Positions 37,427 through 45,774 of a DNA stretch of 64,000 nt are shown here, one piece after another. How positions within the stretch are numbered: position 1 is the stretch's first letter; the number at the start of each line of letters is the position of its first letter. The notes below the pieces were generated by a model that was not told where the DNA came from, made no database searches, and saw nothing but the letters and a program-made list of their open reading frames with translations. The DNA is from Sulfurimonas sp. GTDB lineage: Bacteria; Campylobacterota; Campylobacteria; Campylobacterales; Sulfurimonadaceae. The stretch is from positions 124,001 through 188,000 of the forward strand of contig NZ_JAQTOD010000004.1 in the NCBI RefSeq assembly GCF_028713515.1, written 5' to 3'. The translations under genes were made by a program, and so were the position numbers.

Positions 37427-38388
37427 ACAACAAAGTGAATTATGGTTTGGTTGGATTTTTGGTACTTATTGGCATATCGCTGATGTTAGGCTTTGGATAT
37501 TGGCTTCTTAAGCCTGCTAAAGAGGCTGAAGTACAAAAATACAGCATATACTTCAGTGAGTCAATATTGGGGTTAAACATAGATGCTCCAGTAAAATATA
37601 GAGGGATTAGTGTTGGAAAAGTTGTGAAACTGAGCATAAATGAAAAAAATGCTGAGCAGGTTGAGGTTTTGGTTGAAGTGCTAAAGAGTGCTCCTATAAA
37701 CTCCTTAACGTTAGCACAACTAACCTCTCAGGGGATAACTGGACTTAGTTATGTAAACTTGATAGTTGAAAAAGGCATAGACGCAAAGGCTTTGGAGACA
37801 AAAAATGACGAGAAATACCCAGTTATAAAGTCTGTCCCATCGCTTCTTGTAAAGCTAGAGAGTACATTTAGTGAAGTTGCTATAAATTTAGCAAAGACAC
37901 TAGAGAAGACACAAGAACTTCTTGGTAAAGAGAACCAACATGACATATCTCAACTGCTAAAAAATAGTGTTGTTCTTGTTGATAAAATGAATAGAGTTCT
38001 TGATGATAAAACAATAGATGATTTTCATAAAACAATGCAAACGCTAGATAGCACGACAAAACAGATAGAAATTATGGTACCAAAAGTTACAAAACTAGTT
38101 GAGAAAAGTGGTAAGTGGGAAGATGATATCGCAGTTACATTTAGCTCTATTATGAAGAGCTATCTTGGCATTAAAGCCACTATGGATAACTTTAGGGATT
38201 CGCTAGATAGAGGTGATTTTAATATGAAAGATATAAGCAATAATATTTTTCCTACCATGAACTCTACGATGATAGAGATGCAAGAGCTTATGATAAGAAT
38301 GAATGAGGCTATAGAGAAGTATGAGCGAAATCCACGCGATATGTTGTTTAAGCAAGAGAGAGTAAAAAAAGCACCAGGAGAAAACTGA
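37423..38388 (+). CDS. mlaD: MlaD/MCE-domain substrate-binding protein
   Basis: A 321-residue periplasmic protein anchored by one N-terminal helix (about 7-28). The MCE domain (about 38-120; SILGLNIDAPVKYRGISVGKVVKL) binds lipid as a hexamer in relatives. The long helical C-terminus (150-300) would extend across the periplasm. It overlaps mlaF by 4 bp. Confidence 0.93.
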   Translation: MNNKVNYGLVGFLVLIGISLMLGFGYWLLKPAKEAEVQKYSIYFSESILGLNIDAPVKYRGISVGKVVKLSINEKNAEQVEVLVEVLKSAPINSLTLAQLTSQGITGLSYVNLIVEKGIDAKALETKNDEKYPVIKSVPSLLVKLESTFSEVAINLAKTLEKTQELLGKENQHDISQLLKNSVVLVDKMNRVLDDKTIDDFHKTMQTLDSTTKQIEIMVPKVTKLVEKSGKWEDDIAVTFSSIMKSYLGIKATMDNFRDSLDRGDFNMKDISNNIFPTMNSTMIEMQELMIRMNEAIEKYERNPRDMLFKQERVKKAPGEN

Positions 38389-38389
38389 T

Positions 38390-38986
38390 ATGAAACAAAT
38401 TTTAATTGCTATAAGTCTGCTATTTTTGTCTGGATGCACAATGACGAAGCCATACATTACTGAGTATAAAATCTCAACGAAAGAGGTACAGATCAAACAT
38501 GATGTCGGCGGATGCAGAGATAAAACTATGAAAATTGCGCAAGCGTTTAGCGAAAAATCTCTTATGTCTTCGATGATGGATTACACGCAATCGGGTAATA
38601 AAGTTTTCTCATATACAGAGTCACAGTGGCAAGAGACACCAAATCACGCTATTACCGCTTATATGTATAATGAAATTAAAGAGAGTGCCATTTTCAAGAG
38701 CGTTTTGAATTCAAGATCTGTTAGTAAAAGTGATATGATTTTGGAGATAACTATAGAAGAGTTTATGCAACACTACTCTTTTGATATGAAAGAGTTATAT
38801 TCGAGTGTTGTTGTATCATTGGCGGTTGTTGATGCAAAAACAAATAGTATAGTAGCTACAAAGACATTTAAATCAAAAGTAGATTCAAAAAAATTAAATG
38901 CAGACGGTGGAGTAGAAGCACTTAGCTCTGCCTTAGCAGATATATCAGAGAAAAGCATTGAGTGGCTTAGTGGTGTTTGCAAATGA
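38390..38986 (+). CDS. ABC-type transport auxiliary lipoprotein (Mla-associated)
   Basis: A 198-residue lipoprotein with a signal peptide ending in lipobox LFLSGC (Cys16). It resembles the auxiliary component (DUF330/ABC_trans_aux type) found with MCE transport operons, probably linking the system to the outer membrane. It follows mlaD by 1 bp. The stop overlaps pepP (ATGA). Family match is approximate and rests on position and fold pattern. Confidence 0.75.
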   Translation: MKQILIAISLLFLSGCTMTKPYITEYKISTKEVQIKHDVGGCRDKTMKIAQAFSEKSLMSSMMDYTQSGNKVFSYTESQWQETPNHAITAYMYNEIKESAIFKSVLNSRSVSKSDMILEITIEEFMQHYSFDMKELYSSVVVSLAVVDAKTNSIVATKTFKSKVDSKKLNADGGVEALSSALADISEKSIEWLSGVCK

Positions 38987-40269
38987 TAATAGAGAGCGAA
39001 TATAAAAAACGAAGAGATACTTTAGCAAAAGACTTTTTAAAAAACTCAGTTGTGGTTATATTTAGCTCTGAGCCTGCAACTCGTTCTCATGACACACACC
39101 ATCCATATAGACAAGATAGTAATTTTTACTACCTAAGCGGTTTTAAAGAGGACAACTCTGCACTTATGTTTATAAAAACAAAAAATAGCCTAAAAACAGC
39201 CCTTTTTGTGCATAAAAAAGATAAAACGCTAGAACTATGGAACGGAAAAAGATTGGGTGTTAAAAAGGCAAAAAAAAGGTTTCTTGTAGATGAAGTTTAT
39301 GAAATAGATAAGTTTAATGATGTCTTTAAGACCTCAATCAAAGGTAAAAAAAACATCTATTTTGAGATAAACTCAAAGAAAAGCGCTACAGAGAAGATTT
39401 TAAAAAGCACAAAGATATTTAAAGAAAAATTTGACATCATCCCACATGTACAAAAAATGAGACTTATAAAATCAGCTTCCGAGATAGAGCTTATGAGAGA
39501 GTCAATTTCAATCACAGCAAAAGCGCATCATACGGCTATGAGCATGAATAAAGAGGGTAAATATGAGTATCAACTTCAAGCAGAGATAGAGTATGAGTTT
39601 AGACACAATGCGGCCTATAGTGACGCATATACCTCAATAGTTGCATCTGGAAACAATGCAAATACTCTTCACTATATAGAAAATAGCAAACTTTTAGTTG
39701 ATGGAGAGCTTATCCTAATAGACGCAGGGTGTGAGCATAACTACTATGCAAGTGATATAACAAGAACAATTCCAGTAAATGGCAGATTTAGTGAGTCTCA
39801 AAAAGAGCTATATAGCTTGGTTTTGGATACTCAACTAAAAGTTATCAGTATGATAAAGCCATCTATTATGCGAAGCGAACTTCAAAAAGTAGCAGAGGAG
39901 TTGTTAACTGAAGGGATGATAAAGCTTGGTATTTTAAAAGGTAGCGCAATAAAGGCTATAAAAGAAAAAAAGCATAAAAAGTATTATCCACATGGAATAG
40001 GGCATTGGATAGGGATAGATGTACACGACCCAGCACCATATAAAGATGAGAAAGATAGAGAGATACCGCTTTGTGAGGGTATGGTTTTAACCATTGAACC
40101 GGGATTGTATATTGACAAGAACGATAAAAGTGCTCCTGAAAGATTTAGAGGGGTGGGCATTAGAATAGAAGATGATATTTTAGTAACAAAAGATGGATAT
40201 GAAAATTTATCTGCTTCTATTGCCAAGACTATAGAGGAGATAGAAGCAGAAAGTTTTCACAAAAAATAA
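38983..40269 (+). CDS. pepP: Xaa-Pro aminopeptidase (PepP-type, M24B)
   Basis: The enzyme removes N-terminal residues before proline. The N-terminal AMP_N domain (about 1-120) contains THHPYRQDSNFYYLSGF. The M24 domain has the metal ligands in DAGCEHNYYASDITRTIP, the HGIGHWIGIDVHD His, EPGLYI and GVGIRIEDDI. I use ATG 38983, which overlaps the lipoprotein stop; a TTG at 38977 is less likely. The C-terminus ends in a weak inverted repeat (40274-40292) before the convergent nap cluster. Confidence 0.93.
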   Translation: MIIESEYKKRRDTLAKDFLKNSVVVIFSSEPATRSHDTHHPYRQDSNFYYLSGFKEDNSALMFIKTKNSLKTALFVHKKDKTLELWNGKRLGVKKAKKRFLVDEVYEIDKFNDVFKTSIKGKKNIYFEINSKKSATEKILKSTKIFKEKFDIIPHVQKMRLIKSASEIELMRESISITAKAHHTAMSMNKEGKYEYQLQAEIEYEFRHNAAYSDAYTSIVASGNNANTLHYIENSKLLVDGELILIDAGCEHNYYASDITRTIPVNGRFSESQKELYSLVLDTQLKVISMIKPSIMRSELQKVAEELLTEGMIKLGILKGSAIKAIKEKKHKKYYPHGIGHWIGIDVHDPAPYKDEKDREIPLCEGMVLTIEPGLYIDKNDKSAPERFRGVGIRIEDDILVTKDGYENLSASIAKTIEEIEAESFHKK

Positions 40270-40349
40270 CAAATTAGATCAAATTAATCTAAATTTATTA
40301 TCTTAATCTATATAGCAATAAAGTCTATACTTGTATAAATTTTTTTATG

Positions 40350-40775
40350 TTAGTTATAGCTATAGCTCCAGCCAGTTAGGCTTTTTACTTTTGCTTCATC
40401 AAAAGCATCAGAATCTGCTAAAAAATCCATAACCAACATTGGAATATTTGGGATAACCATCATATCATCTTCTTTTACTAGTAGGAGTGGCATTGGATTG
40501 TTTTTTGAGTCTATAGAGAATCCGACAGGCATTATTTGGCTCATTATTTCAATAGGGTTTCTTATCTTATTTTCATTTAAGAATTTATCAAAAATAGCCT
40601 TTTGTATATCTTTGGGTATATCATCAGATGTATTTAAAAAAAATGTAAAGTGAATCGGCGCTTCTTTGAAATAATCAGGTGATGGAGCTGCCATGATTAT
40701 GTACTCAACACCATTTAGATGCTCTTGTATCTCATCTATGGTTAAGTATCTTGCTGAAGTGGATGTTTTTTGCAT
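40350..40775 (-). CDS. Unrecognised protein at the 3' end of the nap cluster
   Basis: A 141-residue soluble protein without signal peptide or Cys. The middle holds PIHFTFFLNTSDDIPKDIQ and PVGFSIDSKNNPMPLLLVKEDDMMVIP. I do not recognise the family. It follows the 96-residue gene by 5 bp on the same strand and so is probably transcribed with napD. It may assist cytoplasmic maturation or be an unrelated passenger. A counter-frame ORF is a shadow. Confidence 0.75.
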   Translation of the reverse strand: MQKTSTSARYLTIDEIQEHLNGVEYIIMAAPSPDYFKEAPIHFTFFLNTSDDIPKDIQKAIFDKFLNENKIRNPIEIMSQIMPVGFSIDSKNNPMPLLLVKEDDMMVIPNIPMLVMDFLADSDAFDEAKVKSLTGWSYSYN

Positions 40776-40780
40776 AAAAA

Positions 40781-41071
40781 TTATCCCTTTATTAGTGGCT
40801 CGCCACTCTCTTCTTCTAGCTCTCTTTGGAGTTTTGACATCTCAAATCTTATGGTATCCATAACGAACGGAGGGACATTGTCTGCTTTACTCCATCTTAC
40901 TTCATTTATTACGCCATCATACTTTATGCCTAGTTCTTCAATTTTTGTTGAGTACTCAGATAAGTCCTTACATATCTCAACGGCATCATCACTAATATCT
41001 TTTAGCTCTATAAACCAATCTTCATAGCTTCCGTCTACCATTTTTATAGTTGATTCAAAAACTCCGCTCAT
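40781..41071 (-). CDS. Small unrecognised protein after napD
   Basis: A 96-residue acidic protein (many Glu/Asp, segments IELKDISDDAVEICKDLSEYSTKIEELG and MSKLQRELEEESGEP). It has no membrane segment or signal. It begins 2 bp after napD and precedes the 141-residue gene, so the three look like one unit. I do not recognise it. A chaperone-like or regulatory role would be a guess. Confidence 0.75.
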   Translation of the reverse strand: MSGVFESTIKMVDGSYEDWFIELKDISDDAVEICKDLSEYSTKIEELGIKYDGVINEVRWSKADNVPPFVMDTIRFEMSKLQRELEEESGEPLIKG

Positions 41072-41073
41072 TG

Positions 41074-41463
41074 TTATCTCTCTGTTTTATCAAATTTTTT
41101 TGTAAATGTTGAGAGATCATCTTTTTTCTTTAAATCTCCGTTGTATTGTATGTTTCTAATATCAATATCATCATCATTTAGCATTCTTGGAACGGCGTCG
41201 CCATTGGCAATAACTTCCATATGAGCGTTTAGCTCATCTTCGCTGTACGCCATCTGCATATCAGCAGCTATAACATGAGAAATCCCCTCGATGACTCTAA
41301 GTTTCTCTAGCTCTTCTGAGACGCTCTCGCCTTCAATAGTTACGATGATTCTACCTTTGGCATCGTGAAGATGATAGTCGCACACCTCACAATCTTTAAG
41401 ATTTTGCACAACTTCATCTAAAAATTTTGGTAGTGTTTGAACCACTATGCTTGATATATTCAT
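41074..41463 (-). CDS. napD: NapA maturation chaperone NapD with C-terminal extension
   Basis: NapD binds the Tat signal peptide of NapA. The N-terminal ~85 residues show the NapD fold (ISSIVVQTLP, VCDYHLHDAKGRIIVTIEGES, GISHVIAADMQMAYSED). About 45 further residues (86-129; polar, ending KKFDKTER) exceed the enterobacterial length of about 90. It lies downstream of the PAS gene in the nap cluster. Confidence 0.88.
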   Translation of the reverse strand: MNISSIVVQTLPKFLDEVVQNLKDCEVCDYHLHDAKGRIIVTIEGESVSEELEKLRVIEGISHVIAADMQMAYSEDELNAHMEVIANGDAVPRMLNDDDIDIRNIQYNGDLKKKDDLSTFTKKFDKTER

Positions 41464-41501
41464 TTTTTCCTCTTTGTTGCAAATTTAATTTTTTGTTGAA
41501 T

Positions 41502-41945
41502 CTATTCGTATGAAACTATTCTTGTTTTTTCACCATTTTGATGGCGTATGCTATCGTAAAGTTTCTGATGTTCTAATTTTTCACTATAGCTAATTGGGGT
41601 TCTAAGTGATATGTATTCCACTAACTCACCATCCTTATAAACCCCAGAAATTATTGCTTTTACCCAATAAAAACCTCCGTCTTTTCTGATATTTTTAACA
41701 ACACCGCTCCACTGTTCTTTGTTTTTAATCTTTCCCCACAACTCTTTAAAAATACTCTTTGGCATATCTGGGTGTCTGACGATATTATGATGTTTTCCTA
41801 AAAGCTCTTCTGGTGCATATCCGCTGATTTGAGAAAATATCTCATTTACATATGTAATGTTTCCCTCAAGATCGGTTCTGGAGATGATGATTTCACCTTG
41901 AGGCACTTCTGTTTCAACTAAAAATTCACTTTTGCTATAGTCCAT
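41502..41945 (-). CDS. Single PAS-domain protein within the nap cluster
   Basis: The 147-residue protein is almost entirely one PAS domain of Aer/PAS_3-PAS_9 type: ISRTDLEGNITYVNEIFSQISGY, HNIVRHPDMPKSIFKELW, KDGGFYWVKAIIS. No output domain (kinase, MCP, DNA binding) is attached. It could bind flavin or haem and pass a redox or energy signal, for example to CheA or NapD partners. It sits between napL and napD, an unusual place. Confidence 0.88.
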   Translation of the reverse strand: MDYSKSEFLVETEVPQGEIIISRTDLEGNITYVNEIFSQISGYAPEELLGKHHNIVRHPDMPKSIFKELWGKIKNKEQWSGVVKNIRKDGGFYWVKAIISGVYKDGELVEYISLRTPISYSEKLEHQKLYDSIRHQNGEKTRIVSYE

Positions 41946-41958
41946 CTTATGCTCCTTT

Positions 41959-42909
41959 TTATTTTATTTTATAAAGATTTACTATCTTATTATTACTTGA
42001 GGTTAAAAACTCTTTTTCGCTAATAAATATAATATTTGATATTGTAGTATTGTTTCCGCCAAATATTCCGATTTGCATCTTTGTTGCTGTATTAAAAATA
42101 GCCACATTGTTATTTTCGTCACACGAATAACCAGCTAAGTGCCCTTTTGGTGATAATCCTACGCTATAAACTAAAAACTGAGACTCTAGGCTATATGCAG
42201 AGTTTGGTATCTGTGTGTATATGCCTATTTTTCTATCTTGTCCCGCTGTTATTACTAAACCATTTTTATAATCAATTTGAAAAATATTATCTAAGTTTTG
42301 CCCACCTAAAGTTTTTATCTTTTTTCCATTTTTTGTATCATAAATATGAATGTCACCACCCTCATCAGCAACAACCGTTTGTGTTCCAGTTTCATTTAGG
42401 CGAAAGTCTGAAAATCTACCACCACTAACTTGAACACGGTAGTTTTGCTTGGCCTTGGCTATATCATAAGAGATAAGCTCGTTACTAAGAAGTGCTAGTA
42501 ATATAGTGTTTTGATCTAAATATTTTGCCTTAATGATACTTAATTTTTTTCTAGAATCAATTATTGTATTTTTTTGACTATTTTTATAGATATTGACCCT
42601 ACTAAATCCTTTTTCATCTTGAGAGAGAACCATGATGTCATCACCGATTTTATCTACAGAAAAAACTTTTGAATCAACGATGTCACCTTTAAAATCTTTA
42701 ATTTTATCAACTTTTATCTTTTTGACTATTTTTTTTGTTTTATAATCAAATATATCAACAACTCCAGTATCTGTTGCGGCATATACTCTATTGTCTTTGT
42801 ATATTAGATCAATTACGCCACCACTTGCTATGAAGCTTGACATTGGCTTATTTGTATTTTGAGAAAAAAGTGAAGTTATAAGAACCAATAGAAGCAAAAT
42901 TTTATTCAT
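41959..42909 (-). CDS. napL: NapL-like periplasmic beta-propeller protein
   Basis: A 316-residue exported protein (signal peptide ending LITSLFSQ) made of repeated WD40-like blades (VYAATDTGVVDIFDYKTKK, VVADEGGDIHIYDTKNGKK, VITAGQDRKIGIYTQ). This corresponds to NapL of Wolinella and relatives, a nap-cluster gene of unclear function. It overlaps napF by 8 bp. Confidence 0.85.
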   Translation of the reverse strand: MNKILLLLVLITSLFSQNTNKPMSSFIASGGVIDLIYKDNRVYAATDTGVVDIFDYKTKKIVKKIKVDKIKDFKGDIVDSKVFSVDKIGDDIMVLSQDEKGFSRVNIYKNSQKNTIIDSRKKLSIIKAKYLDQNTILLALLSNELISYDIAKAKQNYRVQVSGGRFSDFRLNETGTQTVVADEGGDIHIYDTKNGKKIKTLGGQNLDNIFQIDYKNGLVITAGQDRKIGIYTQIPNSAYSLESQFLVYSVGLSPKGHLAGYSCDENNNVAIFNTATKMQIGIFGGNNTTISNIIFISEKEFLTSSNNKIVNLYKIK

Positions 42910-43393
42910 GAGCCAGTACCTTTATCTCTATTGCGTCTGTTGGACACCTACCTATACAAAAACCACAAGAAGTGCATTTGTCATTTATCTCAGGCTTAAA
43001 CATCGCCTTAAAATCTATGGCATTATCTAAGCAGGGATCTTTGCATGAGAAACACATAGTCTGGTTCCAACTAAGACATTTTGTTTTGTTGATTGTAATT
43101 CTAGAATTTATAACTCTTTTATTCTCAAGTTTTAAAACACCATATTCACAAGCATTGGCGCACTCGTCGCAATAGGTACAACCACCATTTAAAAAACTTA
43201 AATAGGGAGTTTTATCACTTGCTATTTTAATGATATCTTCTTCACAAACAGTGGCACATTTAGCGTCGCACTTGCTACACTCATTGAGAAAAAGAGATTC
43301 ATCGCTGTTGTATGGTGGTCTGAGTAGATTTTCTTGCTTTGTCTTGCCAATAATTTTAAAGGCAAGAGAGCTAAATAGCTCTCTTCTTTGCAT
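42902..43393 (-). CDS. napF: NapF-type ferredoxin
   Basis: A 163-residue cytoplasmic iron-sulfur protein with four clusters' worth of Cys: CSKCDAKCATVC, CTYCDECANACEYG, a degenerate CLSWNQTMCFSCKDPC, and CTSCGFCIGRCP. NapF proteins help mature NapA. The N-terminus begins with QRRELFSSLAFK, reminiscent of a vestigial twin-Arg region. It overlaps napB by 1 base. Confidence 0.93.
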   Translation of the reverse strand: MQRRELFSSLAFKIIGKTKQENLLRPPYNSDESLFLNECSKCDAKCATVCEEDIIKIASDKTPYLSFLNGGCTYCDECANACEYGVLKLENKRVINSRITINKTKCLSWNQTMCFSCKDPCLDNAIDFKAMFKPEINDKCTSCGFCIGRCPTDAIEIKVLAHE

Positions 43394-44100
43394 TAGTGAT
43401 GTTCACTTCCGCCGCCAGCAGCAGAGTTTTTGTTTGCTATATCTTTTTCTGTTATAAAGCTATCTCCACCGATTACCGTATCTAGTGAATCTGTTAGAGT
43501 TGAGCCTTTCCAGTTAGATCTTGAAGCACCATCTTTTGATGTATACACAGCTTCAAATGTATTCTCTACAACTAAGTTACCTTGAGATTGTGGAGCATGA
43601 CACTGAGTACAGTTAAATCTTGCATTTTGAAGCTCTTCACCTTTTTTGATTGAAACTTCATTTTTGTAGTTGTTTACTGGAATAAACACTTCCCCATCTT
43701 TAAGTTCAGCTCTTGGTCTAAAATCTGTAAAGTGTGACACAGGAATTGGTGTAGCACCAACGCTATCAGCTACTTCAGGTAAGTGACAACTCACACATCT
43801 GTTGTCGTTACTTTTGATGGGTAGCATACCAATCGTATCGTGAGGAATCATAGGAGGTGCATCTTGAAATGCTCTTCTGATTTTTGTACTTGTTGTAGCT
43901 TGAGCTGTTCCATATTCAGTTTTTACAGCTATTGTGCTATCTTCTGTGTATATGTCAGTCTTTCTTAAACCCAAAGACTCTTCGGTTACAGTTTTTGTAG
44001 CTACATTTGCCTCTGATGATTTAAGTCCATCAGTGCCACAGCCAACCATTAGTAGCGCCCCAGCAACTAAACTAATCGTTATTTTATTTATTGCTCTCAT
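43393..44100 (-). CDS. napB: Diheme cytochrome c NapB
   Basis: NapB feeds electrons to NapA. Two haem sites are clear: C102-x2-C105-H106 (RCVSCHLP) and C164-x2-C167-H168 (NCTQCHAP). The signal peptide ends MVGC at residue 21, a plausible lipobox, so this NapB may be a lipoprotein rather than soluble; enterobacterial NapB is soluble. The gene overlaps napH by 17 bp. Confidence 0.94.
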   Translation of the reverse strand: MRAINKITISLVAGALLMVGCGTDGLKSSEANVATKTVTEESLGLRKTDIYTEDSTIAVKTEYGTAQATTSTKIRRAFQDAPPMIPHDTIGMLPIKSNDNRCVSCHLPEVADSVGATPIPVSHFTDFRPRAELKDGEVFIPVNNYKNEVSIKKGEELQNARFNCTQCHAPQSQGNLVVENTFEAVYTSKDGASRSNWKGSTLTDSLDTVIGGDSFITEKDIANKNSAAGGGSEHH

Positions 44101-44929
44101 TTTTTTCTCCCGTTTTTTTATTTTTTGCTAGACCTCGTATTGAAAAACCAAGAGCGTCATCATCACAAACCTCTATACATCTAGCACAATTTGTGCATTC
44201 GCCAGAGAGAACAGGAATGCTCTCCTTGCCAATCATATATAGAACTTGTTGTTCAGGACAAACTACTTTGCATTTCATACATAAAGTACAATTCTCTTCG
44301 TTATGATGTACTCGTATTAAACTTAACTTTCCAACTATAGAATAAAAGCCACCAAGTGGGCATATATGTCCACACCACCCATTTTTTAAAACAAATAGGT
44401 CTAAAAGAAAAATGATGAGCATCGCTGCCCATCCAAAACCCAAACCAAACACAATACCTCTATGAAGCATAGAGATTGGTGATATAAATTCAAAAGCAGT
44501 GATACCCATAGCGAACGATAGTACCAAGCTTAGCGCTAAAACCCAATATCTCATGTTTCTTGATGCTGGTTGTTTTTTTGAGATCGCATCAACTCCCAGT
44601 TTTCTTCTAAGGAGTGCTGCTGCGTCCGTAACTATATTTATAGGACAAACCCAACTACAAAAAGAGCGACCACCAATCAAAAGGTAAAATAGAGTGACAA
44701 TAAAAGCGCCCACAAGCAAGTCAGTTGCCAAAATGGCTCCCGCTGCTACCATTTGTAAAAGAGCATAAGGATCACTTAGTGGAACAATGCCCAAAAATAG
44801 TGATGAGCTAAGATTACCCATCAGAAGAGTCCAACCCCAAGCATTTGCTCCAAAGTATAAAAACAGAACTCCAAACTGAGTTGTTCTTCTTAAAATAAGG
44901 TATCGGTAGCTATTCCATAACTTCGTCAT
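44084..44929 (-). CDS. napH: NapH quinol-oxidising membrane iron-sulfur protein
   Basis: The 281-residue protein has four membrane segments plus FCSWVCPIN and WCGHICPLGG motifs on the cytoplasmic side. Two C-terminal [4Fe-4S] motifs follow (CTLCMKCKVVCPE, CTNCARCIEVCD). With NapG it oxidises menaquinol in organisms, such as this one, that lack napC in the cluster. It touches napG (shared base 44929). Confidence 0.94.
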   Translation of the reverse strand: MTKLWNSYRYLILRRTTQFGVLFLYFGANAWGWTLLMGNLSSSLFLGIVPLSDPYALLQMVAAGAILATDLLVGAFIVTLFYLLIGGRSFCSWVCPINIVTDAAALLRRKLGVDAISKKQPASRNMRYWVLALSLVLSFAMGITAFEFISPISMLHRGIVFGLGFGWAAMLIIFLLDLFVLKNGWCGHICPLGGFYSIVGKLSLIRVHHNEENCTLCMKCKVVCPEQQVLYMIGKESIPVLSGECTNCARCIEVCDDDALGFSIRGLAKNKKTGEKNESNK

Positions 44930-45720
44930 TAGTATAAATCCCCCGAACCACTATTTAAAGAGTCAACAGCACTCTTCTCGCTAATCTTAGTTTCTGACTT
45001 TATCTCTTTAGCATCTTCGAGACGCTTCTCATCATTTTTATCCCAACCCTTGATGTAGTGACTGCCAACTCTACCCATTGCAACTTCATTTGGAAGTACA
45101 AAGATAGCAGGTTTTTCAGTTACACAAGCTTTTTCACAAAGTCCACAACCGATACAAGCATCTGCATGAACAACTGGTGTTAAAAACGCATGTTTACCAG
45201 TTCTTTCGTTTCTATTATACTCTATAGTTATTGCTTTTCCTAAAATCGGACAAGCTCTATAGCAGGCATCACACTGAATTCCCCAAAACGCTATACAGCT
45301 CTCTTTATCAACAATTGCAAGACCCATGTCTGCTTTATAGATATCAAGAACTCCATTTGTTGTAACACTAGATTCACTTAATGCCCCAGTAGGACATACT
45401 GGAACACATGGAATATCTGGACACATATAACAAGGTATATCTCTAGGAATAAAATATGGAGTTCCTAGAGGTTTGTGATCACCTGGTTTGGCAAGCAATA
45501 GTGTATTGTAAGGACAAGCTTCAACACAAAGCCCGCATTTAATACATGTTTTTAAAAAATTACTCTCTTTTATGGCCCCTGGCGGACGAAGGATAAGCCC
45601 AGACGCTGTAACTTCACTTACATACGCACTCCAAACAAAACCTCCAAGTGCTGTTATTCCAGCACCTCTTGCCATATTTAAGATAAATTTTCTTCTATCA
45701 CTTGTTGCTTTATTTTCCAT
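44929..45720 (-). CDS. napG: NapG periplasmic ferredoxin-type protein
   Basis: NapG carries electrons from NapH to NapB. A Tat signal (SDRRKFILN at about 7-15) leads to four [4Fe-4S] motifs (CIKCGLCVEACP, CYMCPDIPCVPVCP, CDACYRACP, CIGCGLCEKACV). I use ATG 45720; an in-frame GTG at 45741 would add seven residues but lies in a hairpin and lacks a ribosome site. No good Shine-Dalgarno precedes ATG either, so the upstream hairpin may influence translation. Confidence 0.93.
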   Translation of the reverse strand: MENKATSDRRKFILNMARGAGITALGGFVWSAYVSEVTASGLILRPPGAIKESNFLKTCIKCGLCVEACPYNTLLLAKPGDHKPLGTPYFIPRDIPCYMCPDIPCVPVCPTGALSESSVTTNGVLDIYKADMGLAIVDKESCIAFWGIQCDACYRACPILGKAITIEYNRNERTGKHAFLTPVVHADACIGCGLCEKACVTEKPAIFVLPNEVAMGRVGSHYIKGWDKNDEKRLEDAKEIKSETKISEKSAVDSLNSGSGDLY

Positions 45721-45757
45721 TTTAGTGGGTGCGCTTCGCACTAGGCAAAGCCACTTA
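45721..45757 (-). other. Nested hairpin between napA and napG
   Basis: In the 54-bp spacer GTGCG-CTT-CGCAC forms a tight inner stem, flanked by AGTGG and CCACT that pair as an outer stem. There is no U tract, so it is unlikely to terminate. It directly precedes the napG ATG. It could set relative amounts of napA and the downstream genes by protecting processed napA message or by controlling napG translation. A TTTAGTGGG start is shared with the lpxC-upstream hairpin. Confidence 0.55.
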
Positions 45758-45774
45758 TCCTTTATTTATAGTTG

